Shown here piece by piece: positions 51,280 to 58,940 of a stretch of 64,000 bases of DNA (positions are counted from its first letter, which is position 1; each line of letters opens with the position of its first letter). Under the pieces are notes generated by a model. The model was not told where the DNA came from. It searched no databases and saw nothing but the letters and a program-made list of their open reading frames with translations. The position numbers and the translations under genes were made by a program. Origin of the DNA: Streptomyces sp. A1277 (lineage in GTDB: Bacteria; Actinomycetota; Actinomycetes; Streptomycetales; Streptomycetaceae); contig NZ_SSBI01000044.1 in NCBI RefSeq assembly GCF_004795015.1, positions 1 to 64,000 of the forward strand. The letters run 5' to 3'.

Positions 51280-51843
51280 ATGAACGGAGCAATGTCGAGG
51301 TGGGCACGCGCCGTGGCCGAGGCGGAGTTGAGCGAGGCACTTCCTCGTCGATGGGCGCACTCGCAAGGCGTCGCGCAGCGCGCGGCCGAAGTGGCTGGGG
51401 TTCTGCGAGGCGAGGCGGAGCTCTTGGCGTCCGCCGCTGTGCTGCACGATGTGGGCTACGCTCCGCGGCTGACCGTGACCGGATTTCATCCACTGGATGG
51501 CGCTCGGTTTCTTCGTGACGTCCACGCTGCGAATGAACGGCTGGTTCGGTTGGTGGCGAACCACTCGTTGGCCTTGCTGGAAGCTGCGGAGCGCGGGCTG
51601 CGGGACGTGCTGGAGACCGAGTTTCCCCTGCTTGAGAACAAGCTGCTCGTTGACGCCTTGGTCTACTGCGATATGACGACAACGCCCGATGGTGAGATCA
51701 CTTCGGCAGAGGCCCGGCTAGCGGAGATCACCGCCCGGTACGGCCCTGACAGCCTGGTGGGACGATTCATCCGTCGGGCGGAGCCAGACATCCTTGCGGC
51801 CGTGAGCCGGGTGGAAGCAGCGTTGGCGGCTCAGCCCAGGTAG
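51280..51843 (+). CDS. HD-domain phosphohydrolase
   Basis: 187 residues. Metal-binding residues: H27 in 'RRWAHSQGVAQRAA', H56-D57 in 'ASAAVLHDVGYAP', and later 'GFHPLDGARFL', 'VANHSLALLE' and 'DALVYCDMTTTPDG' for the closing Asp. The pattern is of small HD hydrolases such as YqeK-like Ap4A hydrolases or nucleotidases. It is convergent with the NUDIX gene (tails overlap by 13 bases). Together they suggest a nucleotide-cleansing function in the element. Confidence 0.84.
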   Translation: MNGAMSRWARAVAEAELSEALPRRWAHSQGVAQRAAEVAGVLRGEAELLASAAVLHDVGYAPRLTVTGFHPLDGARFLRDVHAANERLVRLVANHSLALLEAAERGLRDVLETEFPLLENKLLVDALVYCDMTTTPDGEITSAEARLAEITARYGPDSLVGRFIRRAEPDILAAVSRVEAALAAQPR

Positions 51844-52298
51844 GGGTACGTGCCGGCGAGGTAGTCACCGATCTGCTGGCGCATGCTGGGGTGGATGTCG
51901 TAATCGTCCAGATCGCTCGGCTGGACGTAGCGGACGCCGTCGGCCTCGTTGTTGATCGTGGGCTCACCGCCTACGGGCCGGCCGATGTAAGTGTTCTCGT
52001 ACTGCTGGCGGATCTCGCCGTCGGTGTAGGCCACGATGTGGTTCGGGTTCGTGTAGACCCCCAGGAAGCCCGTGACCTCGGCGATGATCCCGGTCTCTTC
52101 CTGGCATTCACGCACGGCGCACTGGGCCGCAGTCTCGCCGATGTCCTGGGCTCCGCCCGGCAGGGCCCATTGGCCGGTGTCCCGGCGGCGCTGGAGGAGG
52201 ATGGCGCCGTTGTCGTCGACAACGAGCAGGTTGTTGGCGGGGATGAGTGTGTTCGCCTTGGGGGCCTTGGGGTCGTTGTAGTACTCAGTCCTGCCCAT
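51831..52298 (-). CDS. NUDIX hydrolase
   Basis: 155 residues. The full Nudix box runs from G49 to about residue 71 ('GGAQDIGETAAQCAVRECQE' with EETG after it: Gx5Ex7REUXEEXGU satisfied). N-terminal 'LLVVDDNGAILLQRRRDTGQ' and 'WALPGG' precede it. It would hydrolyse a nucleoside diphosphate-X compound. Its start overlaps the 3' end of the Xre gene (14 bases) on the same strand, so it is co-translated with the regulator. Confidence 0.9.
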   Translation of the reverse strand: MGRTEYYNDPKAPKANTLIPANNLLVVDDNGAILLQRRRDTGQWALPGGAQDIGETAAQCAVRECQEETGIIAEVTGFLGVYTNPNHIVAYTDGEIRQQYENTYIGRPVGGEPTINNEADGVRYVQPSDLDDYDIHPSMRQQIGDYLAGTYPYLG

Positions 52299-53067
52299 GC
52301 GGCGAGGGCCCCTCCTGGTCTGGTGTCCAGGGCCGTGCGGTGGCCCAGACAGCTTCGAAACTCTGAGCGTAGTTGTCGAACCAGCCCGCCGTGTCTGCTC
52401 TGCGGAGATGGAGGAGGGGGTTGGCGCTGGCCGGCTGGCCCCAGACGTGCGGGTTGATCAGAAGATCATTGTCGTACCGGAACATGGAGGTGTAGAGCGT
52501 GGTGTCGTGCAGCCTCACCTCGCATCCGGCCTCGGACAACAAGGGCCGGTAGTAGGTCAGGGAGGCACGGATCTTGGCGGCGAGTGTGTCGCCGATTCCC
52601 TCTTCGTGGCCCCGGATTGCTGCCGCCTGGCCCTTCGAGTCGCCGAAGCAGAGCCGCACTCGCACCCCGCTCGACGCGCGCTCGGCGAGCATCTTGGCGA
52701 CGTGCGGGTTGGACTGGGCGAAGAAGGTGCCGGAGAATACGAGGACGCTGATCTGTTCCTGGGCGCTGTTGAGCAGCGACAGCCACGTGTCGCGCGGGAC
52801 GCTCGCCCGGTTCTGGTAGGTCCCGATCAGCTCCTGTCCTGAACCTGCGAGTTGCTGGGGCGTGCTCGGCGCCGGTGCGGGCCAGAGGAACAGTTCCTCC
52901 ACCCGTAAGTGCTTGGCCACGCGGAAGCGGTGGCGAGGATGGGGAACGCGTCCGCCGAGCCACCGGCCAACGGTCTTGGGGTCCACCTCGCAGACTTCGG
53001 CGAGTGATTCGGGTGGGATGCCGCGCTGGGCGAGCACGGAGTGCAATCGCTCGTTCACAGACGCCAT
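52285..53067 (-). CDS. Xre-type regulator with PLD-like C-terminal domain
   Basis: 260 residues from ATG 53065-53067. The N-terminal helix-turn-helix is 'LAEVCEVDPKTVGRWLGGRV' (about 22-41). The C-terminal part (90-245) resembles the phospholipase-D-like fold seen in this regulator family: 'LLNSAQEQISVLVFSGTFFA', 'GVRVRLCFGDSKGQ', 'TTLYTSMFRYDNDLLINPHV'. The two HKD motifs of active PLDs are not seen, so it probably binds a ligand. It is divergent from the HAD gene; a 17-base motif lies between. The likely regulator of the whole cassette. Confidence 0.85.
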   Translation of the reverse strand: MASVNERLHSVLAQRGIPPESLAEVCEVDPKTVGRWLGGRVPHPRHRFRVAKHLRVEELFLWPAPAPSTPQQLAGSGQELIGTYQNRASVPRDTWLSLLNSAQEQISVLVFSGTFFAQSNPHVAKMLAERASSGVRVRLCFGDSKGQAAAIRGHEEGIGDTLAAKIRASLTYYRPLLSEAGCEVRLHDTTLYTSMFRYDNDLLINPHVWGQPASANPLLHLRRADTAGWFDNYAQSFEAVWATARPWTPDQEGPSPHGQD

Positions 53068-53095
53068 ACAAGCCGAGACCGGTCAGGAGCGGCAA

Positions 53096-53112
53096 GGACG
53101 TTTCGGGACGTT
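53096..53112 (-). promoter_or_regulatory. Candidate Xre operator 1
   Basis: Minus strand AACGTCCCGAAACGTCC. It is 29 bases before the Xre start and 46 before the HAD start. The same spaced motif recurs at 53852. Confidence 0.65.
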
Positions 53113-53157
53113 CCCCAGAAGGAAGGGGGCCATGACCGCTGTATTTACGCTGGAGGC

Positions 53158-53850
53158 ATGGAGCTCATCGTCCTGTGGGACATCGACCACACCCTCATCG
53201 AGAACGCCGGGGTCAGCAAGGAGATCTACGCCGCCGCCTTCACGGCCCTGGCGGGAAGGGCGCCCGCAGGGCCGGCGCGGACGGAAGGGCGTACGGACCG
53301 GCTGATCATGCGCGACATGTTCGAGCGGAACGGCCTGGCCGAACCGGACTGGACCGCCATCGAGGGGGCGCTGTCCGACGCAGGAGAGGCGCGTCTCCAG
53401 GACCTCAGCCGTCGGGGAACAGCCTTGCCCGGCGTACGGGAAGTCCTGAAGGAGGTCTCTGTACGCAGCAGTTGGGTGTCGTCGGTGCTCACCGGCAATA
53501 TCGCGGACAACGCCCGCGTGAAGGTCGCGGCCTTCGGCCTTGATCCACTCCTCGACCTGCCGGTCGGTGCCTACGGGGCCGATGCCCTCCAGCGCCCCGA
53601 CCTGGTCGCTGTCGCCCGGGAGCGTGCCCAGCGGCTCCGGGACGCCCCGGATGGCGTGCCCGTCGTGCTCGTCGGAGACACCCCAAGGGACGTGGAAGCC
53701 GCACTCTCCACGGGCTCCGAGATCATCGCGGTCGCCTCCGGCGTCCACAGCGCCCAGGAGCTGGCAGCCGCCGGTGCCCATACGGTCCTGCCCGATCTGA
53801 CGGACACCGGCCGTGTACTCAGGATCCTGGAGGGGCTCTCCGCACGCTGA
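53158..53850 (+). CDS. HAD-superfamily phosphatase
   Basis: 230 residues from ATG 53158. Motif I 'VLWDIDHTLIENAG' (nucleophile D8, acid D10), motif II 'SVLTGNIADNARVK' with Thr and Lys, motif III/IV 'VVLVGDTPRDVEAALSTG'. The cap region is of the phosphoglycolate phosphatase type. It would dephosphorylate a nucleotide or sugar phosphate. It starts the rightward operon, sharing its promoter region with the divergent Xre gene. Confidence 0.9.
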   Translation: MELIVLWDIDHTLIENAGVSKEIYAAAFTALAGRAPAGPARTEGRTDRLIMRDMFERNGLAEPDWTAIEGALSDAGEARLQDLSRRGTALPGVREVLKEVSVRSSWVSSVLTGNIADNARVKVAAFGLDPLLDLPVGAYGADALQRPDLVAVARERAQRLRDAPDGVPVVLVGDTPRDVEAALSTGSEIIAVASGVHSAQELAAAGAHTVLPDLTDTGRVLRILEGLSAR

Positions 53851-53851
53851 A

Positions 53852-53868
53852 AACGTCCCAGGACGTCC
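53852..53868 (+). promoter_or_regulatory. Candidate Xre operator 2
   Basis: AACGTCCCAGGACGTCC, directly after the HAD stop and 90 bases before the radical SAM start. Identical to operator 1 in AACGTCCC-n3-ACGTCC. Confidence 0.65.
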
Positions 53869-53958
53869 TCGGAGCGTCCCGATACGCGGTGACGAGGTCC
53901 GTATCTGTCCCGCCAATATCAGGTCTCCCACCAGGCAAGCGCCTCGAAGGAGACCCTC

Positions 53959-54861
53959 GTGATCAGCGAAGTCACCGGGATCCGCAGGATCCGGATGCTC
54001 TACCTGCAGCTGCTCTACCGCTGCAACTTCGAATGCCTGCACTGCTTCCACGGCAAACGGCTCCAGCACGCCGACGCCTTCACCACGGACGAGGCGGCCA
54101 ACCTCCTCACGCTGATGCGCGACGAGTACGGCACCGAGGCCGTCACCCTGCTGGGCGGCGAGCCGTTCGTCTACCGAGACCTCGCCCAGGTCGTCCGGTA
54201 CGCCAAGCGGGACCTGGGCATGCAGGTCGAGATCTGCACCAACGGCTACCGCATCGAACGCCGGCTGACCGAGATCGCCCCCGACCTGGACCTGCTCCGG
54301 GTGTCGCTGGAGGGCATCGGTACGACCAACGATAAGATCCGGAAGTTCGGAAGCTACCGCAGTGCCCTGAGCGCCCTCGAAATCGCCCAGCAGCTCGGCG
54401 TCCGCACCGGCGCCACCATGACGGTCACCTCACGCAACATCGACGAGGTCCTGCCGCTCGCCCGCACACTGCAGCACTACGGGGTGGAGCAGCTGAAACT
54501 CTACTGCCTCCGGCCGGTCGGCAACGCAGCGGATCACCCCGAGCTCCTCGTCAACGACGCCACGGCCTACACCCGTCTGCGGGAGCGCCTGGCCTCGGCC
54601 GAGCTGGACATCGAGGTGATCCTCGACGAGGACCTGTCCGAGCTCGGTGCACCGGACGCCTGCCTCCCCGCCGGTGGCCCTGTGGAGATCGAGCGGATCG
54701 AGGCCGACCCGCGCGGCGCGCTCACCATGTCCTGCAAGGCCGTCGGCAAGGACTCGCACGCCTTCTGGTACGACAAGCTCACCGACCACATCGACCACCG
54801 GCCCTCCGCCACCGACGAACTCACCCTCGCGGTACCGGACGTGGTGTACGGACGTGTCTGA
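53959..54861 (+). CDS. Radical SAM enzyme of unknown specificity
   Basis: 300 residues from GTG 53959 with GAAGGAGA upstream. The [4Fe-4S] motif is 'LYRCNFECLHCFHGKR' (C22, C26, C29), then the 'GGEP' SAM-binding motif ('TLLGGEPFVYRD'), 'ICTNGYRIE' and 'DLLRVSLEGIGTTNDKIRKF'. It is a compact enzyme: no SPASM cluster, although 'DACLPAGG' and 'LTMSCKAVG' hold single Cys. The 'CFH' after the cluster recalls viperin ('CGFCFH'), but the rest is closer to PqqE/NirJ-type enzymes. Likely acts on a small molecule such as a nucleotide, judging by its neighbours. Confidence 0.88.
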   Translation: MISEVTGIRRIRMLYLQLLYRCNFECLHCFHGKRLQHADAFTTDEAANLLTLMRDEYGTEAVTLLGGEPFVYRDLAQVVRYAKRDLGMQVEICTNGYRIERRLTEIAPDLDLLRVSLEGIGTTNDKIRKFGSYRSALSALEIAQQLGVRTGATMTVTSRNIDEVLPLARTLQHYGVEQLKLYCLRPVGNAADHPELLVNDATAYTRLRERLASAELDIEVILDEDLSELGAPDACLPAGGPVEIERIEADPRGALTMSCKAVGKDSHAFWYDKLTDHIDHRPSATDELTLAVPDVVYGRV

Positions 54862-55495
54862 CCCGGCATCGTTCGAGAGCGTCGAAGGGCTCCGCGGCAC
54901 CGGCAAATCCACCCTCGCCCCCATGCTCGCAGCCGCCCGAGGCGCGGTACTGGTCCCCACCGTGCCGCCCACCTACCAGGCACTGCGGCAGGAGGTCGAC
55001 CGGCTGGGAAACGTAGAGGCGCGCATGTGCTTCTACCTCTCGGCCCTGTTCACCGCCACCGATCAGATCCAGCGGTACCTGTCCGCCGGCATCCCGGTCG
55101 TCGTCGAAAGCTACTTCGCACGCTGTCTGGCCAACCACCGCGGTTTCGGAGCCAACCTCTCCGTGTCCCTGCCGCCGGGCATCCCGCGTCCCGTCACCCA
55201 CTACCTCGTCTGCGCGGAGGACGAGCGCCAGCGCCGACTCGCCCGGCGCGACAAGCCTGTCTCGCGTTGGGACACCCTCGCCGAGATCACCGCAGACAAG
55301 ATCACCGACGCCTACGCCTCGTTCCCAATGCACCGCGTGAACACCACCGGACTCACCCCTGACGAGGCACTCCGAGCCGTCCTGAGCACCCACCCGCAAG
55401 GAGAGCAACCCCGTGCAGACACCCAGCATGTGGCGGCACACCCTCACCTTCTTCCCCCAGTTCCACGCCGCGCTGAAGGAGCGTACGGAGCCTGA
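54854..55495 (+). CDS. P-loop kinase resembling thymidylate kinase
   Basis: 213 residues from GTG 54854, overlapping the radical SAM stop. The Walker A is 'VEGLRGTGKSTLAPML' (residues 10-25), with the 'FE..EG' start typical of dTMP kinases. A DRX-like 'VVVESYFARCLANHRGFG', a lid-like 'RQRRLARRDKPVSRWD' and 'EITADKITDAYASFPMHRVN' complete the fold. It would phosphorylate a nucleoside monophosphate or a similar alcohol. Its last ~28 codons overlap the methyltransferase gene in another frame. Confidence 0.85.
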   Translation: MSDPASFESVEGLRGTGKSTLAPMLAAARGAVLVPTVPPTYQALRQEVDRLGNVEARMCFYLSALFTATDQIQRYLSAGIPVVVESYFARCLANHRGFGANLSVSLPPGIPRPVTHYLVCAEDERQRRLARRDKPVSRWDTLAEITADKITDAYASFPMHRVNTTGLTPDEALRAVLSTHPQGEQPRADTQHVAAHPHLLPPVPRRAEGAYGA

Positions 55496-56066
55496 CTCCA
55501 CCGTGACGGTCATCGGCGCGAGCGACGGCAGACTCGTCGTGCCACTGGCCGCGGCCGGCTACCGCGTCATCGCCATCGAGCGCGACCCGCTCGCCCTCCA
55601 CGGCGGCGAGGTCCAACTCCCGGGTGGCAGAACCGGTCACGCGCCGGGCATGATCGAGCGGCTGAAGCAGGAAGGGCTTCACGACCGTGTCCAGGTCGTG
55701 GAGGAGGACTTCCTCGCCTCCGAACCCGTCACCGCCCCCTGCGATGCCGTCTGGACGAGCTGCTCGTGGCATTACAGTGCCAACCACCACCGGCCGTTGG
55801 GCGAGTTCGTCGACCGCATGCAGCGCCTGGTCCGGCCCGGCGGTCTGTTCGGCGCGGAGTTCATGATGCCCCTCACGCAACGCCACCACGTGCTGGAGCA
55901 CTACACATCCCCCGAGAAGCTGCGGCGTTACTTCATCGGGGACTGGGACGTCCTGCTCACACTGCGGACCAACGAGTTTACCGAGCAGGCGCACGTCGGA
56001 CAGCTGCAGGACCACAACCACCGCATGGGCCTTCTCCTCGCAGCCCGCGCGTCCACCCCCTCCTAG
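55413..56066 (+). CDS. Class I SAM-dependent methyltransferase
   Basis: 217 residues from GTG 55413 (AAGGAGAG upstream). Motif I 'VTVIGASDGRLVVPLAAAGY', the acidic 'VIAIERDPLAL', 'VQVVEEDFLAS', and post-motif 'CDAVWTSCSWHYSANHHRPL' and 'RLVRPGGLFGAEFMMPLTQR'. It might methylate the product of the cassette. It is coupled to the kinase gene by an 83-base overlap. Confidence 0.87.
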   Translation: MQTPSMWRHTLTFFPQFHAALKERTEPDSTVTVIGASDGRLVVPLAAAGYRVIAIERDPLALHGGEVQLPGGRTGHAPGMIERLKQEGLHDRVQVVEEDFLASEPVTAPCDAVWTSCSWHYSANHHRPLGEFVDRMQRLVRPGGLFGAEFMMPLTQRHHVLEHYTSPEKLRRYFIGDWDVLLTLRTNEFTEQAHVGQLQDHNHRMGLLLAARASTPS

Positions 56067-56086
56067 AGCTACGGGAAGAAGGACAT

Positions 56087-56674
56087 ATGAAGCACGAGTA
56101 CGAGGCCAAGTTCCTCGCCGTCGACGTCGACGGCCTCCAGGCCAAACTGACGGCGCTCGGAGCCGTCCAGGCATTTCCGCGCACCCTCCTCACCCGGAAG
56201 ATCTTCGAGAACGACGCCCTCGAAGGCGGCGCCTGGGTCCGCCTGAGGGACGAGGCCACCCGCTCCACTCTCACGCTGAAGCAGGTCACCGACTCCACGA
56301 CGATCGACGGCACCACCGAGATCGAGACCGAGGTGTCCGACCTGCACGCCATGGCCGAGATCCTCCGCAACGTCGGCCTGCGCGAAGTCCGCTACCAGGA
56401 GAACTTCCGCGAGGAATGGCGCCTGGGCGAAGTCGCCTTCGACTTCGACACCTGGCCGGACCTCCCCACCTTCGTCGAGATCGAAGGACCCGACGAGGCA
56501 TCGGTCCGCCAGGCAGCAGCCCTGCTCGACCTCGACTACACCGAGGCACGATTCGGCAGCGTCGACGAGATCTACAAGAGCGAGGCCGGCAGGGACATCC
56601 TGGCCGAGCCCACACTCCTCTTCGCCGACGCCGACAAGCAGGCTTCGGCCAGGGCAGCTGTCCCGAGCGAGTGA
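56087..56674 (+). CDS. CYTH-domain enzyme (class IV adenylate cyclase / triphosphatase type)
   Basis: 195 residues from ATG 56087, GAAGAAGGA upstream. The ExExK motif is at residues 4-8 ('MKHEYEAKFLAVD'). Other tunnel residues follow: 'GAWVRLRDEATRSTLTLKQV' (RxR and KxK-type) , 'TTEIETEVSD', 'VAFDFDTWPDLPTFVEIEGP'. CYTH enzymes bind a triphosphate and two metals, acting as cyclases, triphosphatases or inorganic polyphosphatases. Here the context suggests hydrolysis or cyclisation of a modified nucleoside triphosphate. Confidence 0.88.
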   Translation: MKHEYEAKFLAVDVDGLQAKLTALGAVQAFPRTLLTRKIFENDALEGGAWVRLRDEATRSTLTLKQVTDSTTIDGTTEIETEVSDLHAMAEILRNVGLREVRYQENFREEWRLGEVAFDFDTWPDLPTFVEIEGPDEASVRQAAALLDLDYTEARFGSVDEIYKSEAGRDILAEPTLLFADADKQASARAAVPSE

Positions 56675-56690
56675 ACTTGGGGACCGAGCT

Positions 56691-57062
56691 GTGTTGATAG
56701 AACTGGCCGTGACGCCTCGGGTCATACCCGGCATCGCCGAGTTCGCGCGCGGCGGTCTGCCCGCCGCAGCAGACACTGACGACGGCAATACGTGGACTGA
56801 CGGCTTCTGCTGGCTCTACTGCGGCCAGCGATGGACCCGTGTTCTATGGATCGGCCCGGTGAGTGTGGCGGGTGCCCAGGCGGCGATGTTCGCCTGCGGC
56901 CCGTGCATCCTCGTCTTGCAGGAGCAGGTCTGGCAGTCCCTCCTCCTTCACGACGAACCGACTCGCCCGCCACCTGTGAGCACGGCTTCTGCAACCGAGC
57001 AGCCTGAGGGGCGCCGCGTTGGAAAGCATCGCGCGCGGGGCGGCATGTTCCGTCGGGAGTGA
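56691..57062 (+). CDS. Small Trp/Cys-rich protein ending the cassette
   Basis: 123 residues from GTG 56691, 16 bases after the CYTH gene. The core 'NTWTDGFCWLYCGQRWTRVL' with 'MFACGPCILVLQEQVW' has CxxxC and CxxC pairs that could bind zinc. The tail is basic. Similar short proteins occur in Streptomyces mobile elements, without known function. Confidence 0.65.
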   Translation: MLIELAVTPRVIPGIAEFARGGLPAAADTDDGNTWTDGFCWLYCGQRWTRVLWIGPVSVAGAQAAMFACGPCILVLQEQVWQSLLLHDEPTRPPPVSTASATEQPEGRRVGKHRARGGMFRRE

Positions 57063-57096
57063 GGCCGAGAACGGACAGTGGGCGCATCAGCGGCTG

Positions 57097-57124
57097 GGCC
57101 GGTCACCATGCGTGGTGACCGGCC
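57097..57124 (+). terminator. Terminator of the radical SAM cassette
   Basis: GGCCGGTCACCA pairs perfectly with TGGTGACCGGCC over a four-base loop, 35 bases after the last gene. Confidence 0.8.
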
Positions 57125-57682
57125 AGGGCTTCGGCGTAGTCGGGCCTTATCCTTTTTGATCATGTGAGGCCGCGAAGGGTGAGGGCGCGGGTTTGGTCCC
57201 GGGCTGTCCGTCGGAGGCCGGCGGCGATGTTGCGGACGCCGACAAGGCGGAGGGCGGTGACGAGTGGATGCCGCACTCCGCGGCGGTCTTACGCGGGTCA
57301 GGGACCTGCGCAAGGCGTTCCAACAGGTCAAGGGATCTCCCTGGGGGCAGCTCCCGGGTGGCGGCCAAGTCGGTCAAAGGCGGAAGGAGTCAGAGATGAT
57401 GCGTCGACAGGCACGGACTTCCCAGGATCACAGAGCGTAAAGAACTCCATGATCACGGGCGTCCGTGCCTGTTCTGCATCGGACCCCACCCAACCTGGCC
57501 ATCCGTCAGGAAGCAGACGTCAGCCGACTACGCCGAAGCCCTGCCCCGTAGAACGCCTCCAGATGCTCACCACGTTCTCCCGGTCCGAGCCTGCGACTTG
57601 CGGGGAAGTCGACCGTTCGTGCGGCTACGTCGAGTTCGCAAAACGAGCTCTTCGAGCGCCCGCACGTCGCTAAAATGTCACC
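57125..57682. other. IS scar region between the cassette and the protease gene
   Basis: Contains the ISAs1-type remnant (57160-57377), then about 300 bases without a gene. An 11-base inverted repeat, CAGGCACGGAC (57408-57418) and GTCCGTGCCTG (57461-57471), lies upstream of the remnant's start. Confidence 0.6.
57160..57377 (-). mobile_element. ISAs1-family transposase remnant with internal deletion
   Basis: Minus strand: 'SLDLLERLAQVPDPRKTAA' is the N-terminal family pattern; a shift of frame then gives 'VRHPLVTALRLVGVRNIAAG' and 'LRRTARDQTRALTLRGLT' then stop, which is the C-terminal end. The whole catalytic middle is missing, so it cannot move by itself. Confidence 0.7.
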
Positions 57683-58471
57683 ATGGAAGATTCTATCCCG
57701 CAGTTGGGTTTTTACAGCCTATATTCGCCCTGTCTCCTGTGCGTTGAAACGCGGGGCGAAGATGGAGAGGTTGGAATAGGGACGGCATTCCATATTGGCG
57801 ACGGATACTTGGTGACCGCGCGGCACGTCGTTGAAGGTAGAGAGCTAACGAGTCTAATTCCGGCGAGCTACGGTTCTGTGTCTCTAGAATCTGTAGAGAC
57901 CATATATCCGTCCGATCCGACGGTAGACCTCGCCATACTTAGAACGGATTTCTCACTTGAGCACTATATGCGCGGAGTGCGTTTTTGGGGGCGAGATGAT
58001 GTCAAAAAGGTCGACCATATCGAGATCGGAGGGCATCTAAACGATTGGATTGGCGACTCTATGGTTCTGATGAAGGTGGTGGCATTCGGCTATCCACCGA
58101 TTCCAACTTCACCGGATCCGCGCCTAGTCGCTGTTCGAGGCGAGGTTAATACGGTCATTGATCCGTATGTAGGATCGCGCAACCCTCTCTTTATTATATC
58201 CCCAATGGCGCGTGGCGGCTTCAGTGGAGGCCCCGTCCTTACTGAGGACGGATGGTTGCTGGGGGTCGTCACTTCCTCCCTGCTTACGGACCATGCTGCC
58301 CCCGAGCTCGGCTATGGGGCAGCCTTGACGATCGAGCCACTCTGGGAAATGCTTTTTGAGAACAAGATATTTCCCGCCTCTAATATCAACTTGATGTTCG
58401 AGATGAGACATGCCTGGCAAGTGGATGAGGATTTCTTCCCTGCAGGTAAGCTGCAGCAACTTAGCGATTAG
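57683..58471 (+). CDS. Trypsin-like serine protease (cytoplasmic)
   Basis: 262 residues. The catalytic triad is visible: H48 in 'GYLVTARHVVEGRE', D82 in 'PSDPTVDLAILRTD' and S181 in 'MARGGFSGGPVLTEDG'. No signal peptide or membrane helix, so it acts in the cytoplasm. Codon use is AT-richer than the host (many ATA, AGA, TCT), a sign of recent transfer. Stand-alone trypsin-like proteins of this kind are found in defence islands, where they act as effectors. Confidence 0.86.
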   Translation: MEDSIPQLGFYSLYSPCLLCVETRGEDGEVGIGTAFHIGDGYLVTARHVVEGRELTSLIPASYGSVSLESVETIYPSDPTVDLAILRTDFSLEHYMRGVRFWGRDDVKKVDHIEIGGHLNDWIGDSMVLMKVVAFGYPPIPTSPDPRLVAVRGEVNTVIDPYVGSRNPLFIISPMARGGFSGGPVLTEDGWLLGVVTSSLLTDHAAPELGYGAALTIEPLWEMLFENKIFPASNINLMFEMRHAWQVDEDFFPAGKLQQLSD

Positions 58472-58527
58472 AGTGTCAAATAAGGGGAGATCTATTTTCA
58501 CTCCGGCTGCGTGCGCGGCTCCCTGCG

Positions 58528-58920
58528 TCAGGCCATGACAGGCCAAACGGGACTCGCCGCAAGGACCAGTCCGCGAACCTCGGTAGCTCCCCATTCGGCA
58601 ATGAGGCACTTACCTACTGTGTGAAAGGTTGCCCCCGTAGTGAAAATGTCGTCCATGAGCAGAACTCTTTGGCCTTCGACGCTTTGACGTAGCTGCAAAG
58701 CCGCGTGCTGTCGCGCAACGTCCATTTTTGCAGACCATTTTTCGCCAGCTGACTTGTCGGTCTCGTGTTTCTTGGTCAGCACCGGACTCGAGGGATTAGC
58801 TATCGGCCAACGCCCGCGAACATCCTCCGAATACGCCGATTTCATCATAACTTCAATACTCCTGATGGTTCGGCGCGGAATATGGCTGGGTTGTTTCGGG
58901 CTGCTGGCGAGTCTCTGGGG
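58528..58920 (-). pseudogene. ComF-type phosphoribosyltransferase, 5'-truncated
   Basis: The PRPP-binding loop 'VLLMDDIFTTGATFHTVGKC' and the end 'WGATEVRGLVLAASPVW' are intact. An ATG-started frame begins at 58848 ('MMKSAYSEDVRGRWPIANPS'), but coding-like sequence in frame continues upstream to about 58920 ('PRRTIRSIEVMMKSAYSEDV'), where the relaxase gene's 3' end begins. Complete relatives are about twice as long. AT-rich like the neighbouring protease gene. Confidence 0.7.
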
Positions 58921-58940
58921 ATCTGACTCTCCTGTCGGGT

